In this document: positions 1-5,144 of the stretch, piece after piece | Layout of the letters: each line of letters starts with the position of its first letter | Position numbering within the stretch: the stretch's first letter is position 1 | Source: Actinocrinis sp046724665 | Lineage (GTDB): Bacteria > Actinomycetota > Actinomycetes > Streptomycetales > Catenulisporaceae | Length of the DNA stretch: 5,144 nucleotides | Reading direction: 5' to 3' | Assembly: GCA_046724665.1 (NCBI GenBank) | Contig: JBKOWZ010000043.1 | Location: 1-5,144, forward strand | Translations under genes and position numbers: made by a program | The notes under the pieces: generated by a model | Seen by the model: only the letters and a program-made list of their open reading frames with translations | Told to the model about the DNA's origin: nothing | Database searches by the model: none

Positions 1-120
1 GGACAGCCCGGTGACCTCCGCCAGCCGGCCGCGGCGCTCGGCCGTGCCGTCGGCCACCAGGCAGGCCAGCTCGCTGAGCGCGGCGAGTTGCCGTGCACTG
101 AGACCCGAGGCTCCCGACAT
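1..120 (-). CDS. ROK-family-like transcriptional regulator, N-terminal 40 residues (partial)
   Basis: The gene begins at an ATG (complement of 118-120) and reads left off the window edge with no stop in 40 codons. A good Shine-Dalgarno, GAGAGGG on the minus strand (133-127), lies 6 bases before the ATG and supports this start. The peptide begins MSGASGLSARQLAALSEL and ends RGRLAEVTGLS. A helical N-terminus followed by R-x-x-L-A-x-x-T-G-L-S is typical of the winged helix-turn-helix at the start of ROK repressors, where the sequence usually continues with a recognition helix such as RSTVS. ROK proteins sense sugars or sugar phosphates and commonly control a neighbouring sugar operon, which fits the divergent placement here. 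The sugar-binding ROK domain lies outside the window, so a MarR- or IclR-like regulator is not excluded. That it is a DNA-binding regulator is fairly safe; the family assignment is less so. Confidence 0.7.
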   Translation of the reverse strand, partial: MSGASGLSARQLAALSELACLVADGTAERRGRLAEVTGLS

Positions 121-126
121 TCACAG

Positions 127-133
127 CCCTCTC
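127..133 (-). promoter_or_regulatory. Ribosome binding site of the divergent regulator gene
   Basis: The minus strand reads GAGAGGG here, 6 bases upstream of the ATG at 120-118. This strong purine match decides the start of the regulator gene. Confidence 0.7.
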
Positions 134-150
134 ACATCGCATCCGCCCGA

Positions 151-206
151 CACGAATCCGAGTACGTATCCGCCCTCGACTTCGAGTACGTATCTGATCA
201 CGAATC
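151..206. repeat. 24-bp tandem repeat (two copies plus an 8-base third start), candidate operator array
   Basis: Two adjacent 24-base units (151-174 and 175-198) share the exact 12-mer CGAGTACGTATC at 159-170 and 183-194, plus scattered matches elsewhere in the unit. The octamer CACGAATC that opens unit 1 (151-158) recurs at 199-206, exactly 48 bases on, as the start of a third, decayed unit. Each 12-mer contains the palindrome TACGTA. Unit 2 also opens with a small inverted repeat, CTCGA-CT-TCGAG (175-186). The array lies between the predicted regulator promoter and the regulator ATG, so it would fall in that transcript's leader. A role as binding sites for the regulator is inference; a neutral tandem duplication is the alternative. 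Confidence 0.6.
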
Positions 207-228
207 GGCGTTGCGTGCGTCTGCCGCC

Positions 229-279
229 GCTTATTTATATCAGAAGATAGCTTAATTTTTGCCATTGTCAACATAAAGC
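229..279. promoter_or_regulatory. AT-rich island with repeated GCTTA/GCTTT motifs, candidate ROK operator
   Basis: This stretch is strikingly AT-rich inside very GC-rich DNA. GCTTATTTAT (229-238) and GCTTAATTTT (250-259) are direct near-repeats 21 bases apart, about two helical turns. ACATAAAGC (271-279) is a similar motif in inverse orientation, reading GCTTTATGT on the minus strand. ROK repressors such as Mlc and NagC bind AT-rich sites, so this is a reasonable place for the divergent regulator to act. The motifs flank and overlap the predicted promoter elements on both strands, which fits repression of both directions. No consensus for this particular regulator is known to me, so the operator role is inferred. 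Confidence 0.45.
244..271 (-). promoter_or_regulatory. Predicted sigma70-type promoter for the regulator gene
   Basis: On the minus strand a perfect TTGACA -35 box (271-266) is followed by a 16-base spacer and a TATCTT -10 box (249-244, four of six matches to TATAAT). Transcription would start near 237, giving a leader of roughly 117 bases that contains the 24-bp repeats. The -35 box overlaps that of the plus-strand promoter. A TATAAA at 239-234 is also present but is too far from the TTGACA to pair with it. Confidence 0.5.
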
Positions 280-293
280 GCGCCGATTATCGT
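265..293 (+). promoter_or_regulatory. Predicted sigma70-type promoter for the five-gene operon
   Basis: TTGTCA (265-270, five of six matches to TTGACA) and TATCGT (288-293, four of six matches to TATAAT) are separated by exactly 17 bases. Transcription would start near 300, leaving a short leader of about 22 bases before the GTG at 323. A 9-base perfect inverted repeat, CGAT-T-ATCG (284-292), overlaps the -10 box and could be part of a protein-binding site. Confidence 0.5.
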
Positions 294-310
294 ACGAGTT
301 AGATCGAACG

Positions 311-317
311 AGGGAGG
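311..317 (+). promoter_or_regulatory. Ribosome binding site for the first oxidoreductase gene
   Basis: AGGGAGG lies 5 bases before the GTG at 323. This supports GTG as the true start and fits the protein's N-terminus, where the Rossmann strand begins a few residues in. Confidence 0.7.
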
Positions 318-322
318 GAAAC

Positions 323-1488
<1,166 letters not shown>

Positions 1489-1492
<4 letters not shown>

Positions 1493-2409
1493 AGCTGGGC
1501 TTTCTCACCGCCTGCCTGCCGCAGGTCCCGCTGCCGCGGATCGCCGCCTGGGCGGCCGAGCACGGCTACGAGGCGCTGGAGGTCGCCACCTGGCCGTCCG
1601 TCGGCTCGCGCGACTTCGAGGCCTGCCACATCGACGTCGCCTCGCTCGGCAAGCGCGAGGCCGACGAGATCCGGGCGCTTTTCGAGGACTACGGCCTGGT
1701 CATCTCGGCGCTGGCGTTCTACGAGAACAACCTGCACCCGCACGAGCGGCGGCGGCTCCAGATCGCCGACCACCTGCGCCGCAACGTGGACGCCGCGCAG
1801 CTGCTCGGCGTGCCCTACGTCGGCACGTTCATCGGGCGCGATCCCGGCCTGTCGGTCAAGGAGAACGTCGCGCTCGCCGACCGGGTGCTGCCGCCGCTGG
1901 TCGAGTACGCCGGGGAGCGCGGGGTCAAGCTCATCATCGAGAACTGCGTCATGGAGGGCTGGCACCCGGACGGCTACCCGGGCAACCTGGCCTACTGCCC
2001 CGAGCTGTGGGAGTGGATGTTCTCGCTCGGCTTCTACCTCAACTACGACCCCTCGCACCTGCTGTGGCTGGGCATCGACCCGATCGAGGCGCTGCGGCCG
2101 TACGTGGACCGCATTCCGCACGCGCAGGCCAAGGACGCGCAGCTCGATTCGCGGGCCAGGACCCGGTACGGCTTCTTCGGCAGGACCCTGAGCCGGCAGG
2201 ACCCGTGGGACGTCGGCTGGTGGCGGTACCGGGTGCCCGGGCTCGGCCAGGTGGACTGGCGCGCGGTGGTGGACACGCTGTACGAGGGCGGATTCACCGG
2301 CGTGCTCTCGGTCGAGCACGAGGACCCGGTCTGGGGCGGCGACGAGACCCGGGTGAAGCAGGGACTCGAAATCGCGCACCGCACGCTGCGACCGCTGATC
2401 GTCGGCTGA
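1489..2409 (+). CDS. Sugar phosphate isomerase/epimerase-like TIM-barrel protein (ISO1)
   Basis: This 306-residue protein belongs to the xylose-isomerase-like TIM-barrel superfamily (AP endonuclease 2 fold), a usual length for the family. Likely divalent-metal ligands at the ends of barrel strands are E151 (in LIIENC), D187 with H190 (in YDPSH), H211 (in PHAQAKD) and E276 (in SVEHED). The positions are close to those of D-tagatose 3-epimerase (E152, D185, H211, E246). Known members epimerise, isomerise or dehydrate keto-sugars and inosoles; the name 'sugar phosphate' is generic. The start ATG at 1489 overlaps the GFO1 stop by four bases and has AGAGG at 1477-1481, 7 bases upstream. The same frame is open further upstream to 1141, but that would put over 100 residues of low-complexity sequence inside GFO1. 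The tight coupling suggests it acts on the product of GFO1. Its exact reaction is unknown. Confidence 0.9.
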
Positions 2410-2413
2410 CCCG

Positions 2414-2483
2414 GCCGCGCGGCGAGGAAGCGTACAGGAGAACGCGCAGGCGGCCGGGCCCGGCAGTGCGGACCGGGCCCGGC
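2414..2483 (+). other. Intercistronic GC hairpin and duplicated 13-mer upstream of ISO2
   Basis: This is most of the 91-base ISO1/ISO2 gap, the only real gap in the operon. The 13-mer CCGGGCCCGGCAG occurs at 2454-2466 and again at 2473-2485. Its first ten bases are a perfect palindrome, so the two copies can pair with each other. With one extra G-C pair they form an 11-bp all-GC stem (2453-2463 with 2473-2483) and a 9-base loop. A second perfect palindrome, GCCGCGCGGC, sits at 2414-2423. No T-run follows, so a classic intrinsic terminator is unlikely. The ISO2 ribosome binding site starts 6 bases after the stem. Roles in mRNA processing or stability, or in lowering ISO2 output relative to ISO1, are plausible inferences. 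Confidence 0.6.
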
Positions 2484-2489
2484 AGAAAC

Positions 2490-2494
2490 AGGAG
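2490..2494 (+). promoter_or_regulatory. Ribosome binding site deciding the ISO2 start
   Basis: AGGAG lies 6 bases before the GTG at 2501. An in-frame ATG at 2510 is 15 bases away, too far, and the ATG at 2496 is in another frame and almost touches the site. GTG at 2501 is therefore preferred. The same heptamer, ACAGGAG, also occurs at 2434-2440 with no start codon at a useful distance. Confidence 0.65.
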
Positions 2495-2500
2495 TATGAC

Positions 2501-3280
2501 GTGGCGACCATGACGAAACCGCTCAGCGTGCAGCTCTACAGCGTGCGCGAGCAGATGGCCGCGGACCGGGAGGGCACCGTGCGCCGTGTCGCAGGGCTCG
2601 GATATCGAGCGGTCGAGCCGTACAACCCGGCCGACGACCCCAAGGGGCTGCGGCAGCTCGCCGACGAGCTGGGGCTGACCGTCTCCGGCGTGCACGCGGG
2701 CGGCCTGGTGCGCGATCCGGAGCCGGGGCCCACCTTCGAGGCGGTCGCGCAGTTCGGCACCGAGCTGGCGATCGTGCCGGCGGGCATCCCGGAGCAGGAG
2801 TTCACCACCCGGGACGGGATCGCCCGCGCCGCGGACCTGCTCAACGGCCTTTCGGAGCAGGCGGAGGGCTACGGCCTGCGGCTCGGCTACCACAACCACT
2901 GGTGGGAGTTCGAGCCGCTGATCGACGGCGTGCACGCGCTCGAGGTGCTGGCCGAACGGCTGCGCCCCGAGGTCTTCCTGGAGATCGACACGTACTGGGC
3001 CGCGGTCGCCGGAGCCCGGGTCCCCGAGGTGCTGCGCCGGCTCGGCGACCGGGTGCTCGCGCTGCACGTCAAGGACGGACCGGTGGTCAAGGGCGAGCCG
3101 CACACGGCGGTCGGCGACGGCGCGATGCCGGTCGGCGAGATCCTGGCCGCGAGCCCGCGGGCTTGGCGCGTCGTGGAGCTGGACAGCTGCGCGACGGACG
3201 TCTTCGAGGCGCTGGCGCGCAGCCACGCGTACGTCACCGGCCTGGAACAGCCAGAGCTGCCGGCAGGAGCGCTCTCATGA
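2501..3280 (+). CDS. Sugar phosphate isomerase/epimerase-like TIM-barrel protein (ISO2), distinct from ISO1
   Basis: This 259-residue protein also has a xylose-isomerase-like TIM-barrel fold but belongs to a different branch from ISO1. It opens with the family-typical LSVQLYSVRE (8-17). Mid-barrel it carries Y130-H-N-H133-W-W-E136-F, then E161-I-D163-T-Y-W166, H189-V-K-D192 and E226-L-D228. D163, H189 and E226 are the likely metal ligands. The Y-H-x-H block stands where ISO1 has its glutamate strand and recalls the YHHH motif of inosose dehydratase (IolE). Dehydration or hydration of a keto-sugar or inosose is therefore one possibility; epimerisation or isomerisation is the other. The gene starts with GTG after AGGAG (2490-2494), lies 91 bases after ISO1, and overlaps GFO2 by ATGA. 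No signal peptide is visible, so it is probably cytoplasmic. Fold and family are secure; the reaction is not. Confidence 0.88.
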   Translation: MATMTKPLSVQLYSVREQMAADREGTVRRVAGLGYRAVEPYNPADDPKGLRQLADELGLTVSGVHAGGLVRDPEPGPTFEAVAQFGTELAIVPAGIPEQEFTTRDGIARAADLLNGLSEQAEGYGLRLGYHNHWWEFEPLIDGVHALEVLAERLRPEVFLEIDTYWAAVAGARVPEVLRRLGDRVLALHVKDGPVVKGEPHTAVGDGAMPVGEILAASPRAWRVVELDSCATDVFEALARSHAYVTGLEQPELPAGALS

Positions 3281-4389
3281 CCACGGGCGGCGGCGGCCCG
3301 GTCGGCGTGGCGTTGGTCGGCGCGGGTGTGATCAGCAGCCAGTACCTCGACAATCTGACGGCCTTCCCGGACGTACGCGTGCTGGCGGTCGCGGACCTCG
3401 ACGCTGAGCGCGCGGCCGCGGTGGCCGCGCGGTACGGCGTGCCGGTGTCCGGGGACGTGGCGACGGCGCTGGAGCTGCCCGAGGTGGAGCTGGTGGTGAA
3501 CCTGACCACCCCGGCCGCGCACGCTCCCGTCGCGCTGGCCGCGCTGAGCGCGGGCAAGCACGTGTACGGCGAGAAGCCGCTCACGCTCGACCCGGCCTCC
3601 GGCGCACAGCTGCTCGCCGAGGCGGCGCAGCGCGGCCTGCGGATCGGCAACGCCCCGGACACCTTCCTCGGCGCGGGGCTCCAGTCGGCGCTGCGGGCGC
3701 TGCGGTCCGGCGCGATCGGCACGCCGGTGGCGGCGGCCACCGCGATCCAGGGCCCCGGTCCCGAGTCGTGGCATCCGAACCCGGAGTTCCTCTTCCAGGC
3801 CGGCGCCGGGCCGCTGTTCGACATCGGGCCGTACTACCTCACCGCGCTGGTCGCGCTGCTGGGACCGGCGGCCAAGGTCGCGGCCACGGCGCGGCGGGCC
3901 AGGGCGCGGCGGGTCATCGGCTCCGGGCCGAAGGCCGGGACCGTGTTCGACGTCGAGGTCCCGACCCACGTCACCGCGCTGATCGAGCTGGCGGCCGGCC
4001 CGAGCGTCGCCTCGACCTTCAGCTTCGACTCCCCGCTGCCGCGCCGGCTGCTGGAGATCACCGGGACCGAGGGCACGCTGTCCGTGCCCGATCCCAACAC
4101 CTTCGGCGGTCCGCTGCTGGTGCGCGGCCCGAAGGACGAGGACTGGCGCGAGCTGCCGGTCTACGGCACCAGCGCCGGGCGCGGCCTCGGCGTGCTGGAG
4201 ATGGCCAGGTCGCTGCGCGCCGGCGTGCCGCACCGGGCCTCGGGCGCGCTGGCGCAGCACGTGCTGGAGGTCATGGCGGCGATCGCCGAGTCGGCGCGGC
4301 GCGGCGAGTTCCTCGACGTGGCGAGCACCGCGCCCATCCCCGCCGAGCTGCCGGACGACTGGGACCCGCTGGCCCGAACGCTGGCATGA
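3277..4389 (+). CDS. Gfo/Idh/MocA family oxidoreductase (GFO2), D-x-G-x-Y subtype
   Basis: This 370-residue protein is a second NAD(P)-dependent dehydrogenase or reductase, only distantly similar to GFO1. The Rossmann domain has G15-A-G17-V-I-S20, and D40 ends the second beta strand (VAVAD), which usually favours NAD over NADP. The hallmark E99-K100-P101 is intact. In the catalytic domain the expected D-x-G-x-H reads D182-I-G-P-Y186-Y187, with tyrosine in place of the histidine; this occurs in a recognised subset of the family with the surrounding pattern G-P-L-F-D-I-G-P-Y-Y. The ATG at 3277 overlaps the ISO2 stop, and AGGAG at 3265-3269 stands 7 bases ahead. The frame is open back to 2902, but that extension lies inside ISO2 and is low-complexity. 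It may re-oxidise or re-reduce the product of the TIM-barrel enzymes. The substrate is unknown. Confidence 0.9.
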   Translation: MTTGGGGPVGVALVGAGVISSQYLDNLTAFPDVRVLAVADLDAERAAAVAARYGVPVSGDVATALELPEVELVVNLTTPAAHAPVALAALSAGKHVYGEKPLTLDPASGAQLLAEAAQRGLRIGNAPDTFLGAGLQSALRALRSGAIGTPVAAATAIQGPGPESWHPNPEFLFQAGAGPLFDIGPYYLTALVALLGPAAKVAATARRARARRVIGSGPKAGTVFDVEVPTHVTALIELAAGPSVASTFSFDSPLPRRLLEITGTEGTLSVPDPNTFGGPLLVRGPKDEDWRELPVYGTSAGRGLGVLEMARSLRAGVPHRASGALAQHVLEVMAAIAESARRGEFLDVASTAPIPAELPDDWDPLARTLA

Positions 4390-5144
4390 TCCTCGGCATG
4401 CAGACGAACTGGGCCGGGAACATCGCCTTCACCGCCGAGCGGGCGCACCGCCCGCGGACGGTCGCCGAGCTGTGCGAGATCGTCGCCGGGAGCGCGAAGG
4501 TCCGCGTGCTCGGCACCGGCCACTCCTTCAACCGGATCGCCGACACGCCTGCCGACCAGGTCAGCGTGGCCGGGCTGCCGCGGCTGGTCGAGATCGACCC
4601 GGCCACCGCGACCGCGCGGGTCGGCGCCGGGCTGCGGTACGCCGAGGTGGCGCAGGAACTGCACCGGGCGGGCTTCGCGCTGCCGAACCTCGCCTCGCTG
4701 CCACACATCTCGATCGCCGGTGCCTGCGCCACCGGGACGCACGGCTCGGGCGACCGGAACGGCTCGCTGGGCACGTCGGTCCGCGCGCTGCGGCTCGTCG
4801 GCCCGGACGGCGAGCTGACCGAGCTGAGCCGCGGCAAGGACCCCGACCGCTTCCCCGGCGCGGTGGTCGGCCTCGGCGCGCTCGGCGTCGTGACCGAGCT
4901 GACCCTCGACCTGGTGCCCTCCTTCGAGGTGGCGCAGTACGTCTACGAGGGCCTCGCGCTCGACCGGCTGGCCGAGCGGTTCGACGCGGTGTTCGGCGCG
5001 GCGTACAGCGTCAGCGTCTTCACCGACTGGGCCGGCGGCCGCGGCGCGGCCTGGCTCAAGCTGCGCGGCGAGGTCGGGCGGCGCGATCCGGACGGCACGG
5101 TCGCGCAGCACGCGCGGGCGTCGGCGCCGGGCGCGGTCTGGCTC
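4386..5144 (+). CDS. FAD-linked alditol oxidase-like protein, N-terminal 253 residues (partial)
   Basis: The frame runs from ATG 4386 to the window edge with no stop. It strongly resembles Streptomyces coelicolor alditol oxidase AldO, a VAO-type flavoprotein of about 418 residues that oxidises polyols such as xylitol and sorbitol to aldoses with O2, releasing H2O2. Visible are TNWAGNI near the N-terminus, G43-T-G-H46-S-F-N with the histidine that carries covalent FAD in AldO, NLASLPHIS (101-109), whose S104 matches the AldO active-site serine, and ATGTHGSG (115-122). YSVSVFTDW late in the fragment also matches AldO. With the start at 4386 the histidine is residue 46, as in AldO; the in-frame ATG at 4398 is an alternative. 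No clear Shine-Dalgarno is seen, so translation probably depends on the ATGA overlap with GFO2. L-gulonolactone or xylitol oxidase relatives are alternatives. The C-terminal substrate-binding half is missing. Confidence 0.88.
   Translation, partial: MILGMQTNWAGNIAFTAERAHRPRTVAELCEIVAGSAKVRVLGTGHSFNRIADTPADQVSVAGLPRLVEIDPATATARVGAGLRYAEVAQELHRAGFALPNLASLPHISIAGACATGTHGSGDRNGSLGTSVRALRLVGPDGELTELSRGKDPDRFPGAVVGLGALGVVTELTLDLVPSFEVAQYVYEGLALDRLAERFDAVFGAAYSVSVFTDWAGGRGAAWLKLRGEVGRRDPDGTVAQHARASAPGAVWL

Noticed and set aside
11..250. Plus-strand 79-codon open frame across the divergent control region.
   Set aside because: It lies antisense to the regulator start and runs through the repeats and AT-rich promoter region. 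It has no ribosome binding site and a Ser/Pro/Thr-rich product that just mirrors the repeat.
2453..2483. Intrinsic terminator after ISO1.
   Set aside because: The stem is strong but no T-run follows, and the genes downstream continue in the same pathway and direction, so I call it only a hairpin.
2466..2513. Possible 15-codon leader peptide starting at a GTG inside the hairpin loop.
   Set aside because: It has no ribosome binding site, begins within the predicted hairpin, and shows no run of regulatory codons.
2887..4260. Long minus-strand open frame (457 codons) opposite ISO2 and GFO2.
   Set aside because: It is the Arg/Ala/Gly-rich shadow expected opposite high-GC3 genes. The plus-strand frames carry clear family motifs and overlaps; this one has none.
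4161..5111. Minus-strand open frame (316 codons) opposite the alditol-oxidase-like gene.
   Set aside because: The plus strand encodes an unmistakable AldO-like protein here; the antisense product is compositionally biased with no motif.

Overview
The window is very GC-rich bacterial DNA. Its codons almost always end in G or C, its genes are tightly packed with ATGA stop/start overlaps, and it uses both GTG and ATG starts. The last gene closely resembles the Streptomyces alditol oxidase. Together these point to an actinomycete (Streptomyces, Amycolatopsis or a relative). Genus cannot be fixed from this sequence alone.

Layout. (1) Positions 1-120, minus strand: the first 40 residues of a regulator, probably ROK family, reading leftward out of the window. 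(2) Positions 121-322: a 202-base divergent control region. It holds a 24-bp tandem repeat, an AT-rich island unlike everything around it, and two predicted back-to-back promoters whose -35 boxes overlap. (3) Positions 323-5144, plus strand: five genes in the same direction that look like one operon. They are a Gfo/Idh/MocA oxidoreductase (GFO1), a xylose-isomerase-like TIM-barrel protein (ISO1), a second and different TIM-barrel isomerase-like protein (ISO2), a second Gfo/Idh/MocA oxidoreductase (GFO2), and an FAD-linked alditol-oxidase-like protein cut by the right edge. Four-base ATGA overlaps join GFO1/ISO1, ISO2/GFO2 and GFO2/AldO. The only gap is 91 bases between ISO1 and ISO2, and it can form a very strong GC hairpin just before the ISO2 ribosome binding site.

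How the genes may work together (inference). The set looks like a sugar, inositol or glycoside catabolic module controlled by the divergent ROK-type regulator. NAD(P)-dependent Gfo/Idh/MocA enzymes can make keto-sugars. TIM-barrel partners of this type can epimerise, isomerise, dehydrate or hydrate them, and a second oxidoreductase can re-reduce or release the product. This resembles known 'oxidise, eliminate, hydrate, reduce' routes for inositols and for 3-keto-glycosides. The alditol-oxidase-like protein would add O2-dependent oxidation of a polyol. No transporter, glycosidase or kinase is inside the window, so the substrate cannot be named. No individual protein family here is new; the interest lies in the gene combination and in the control region.
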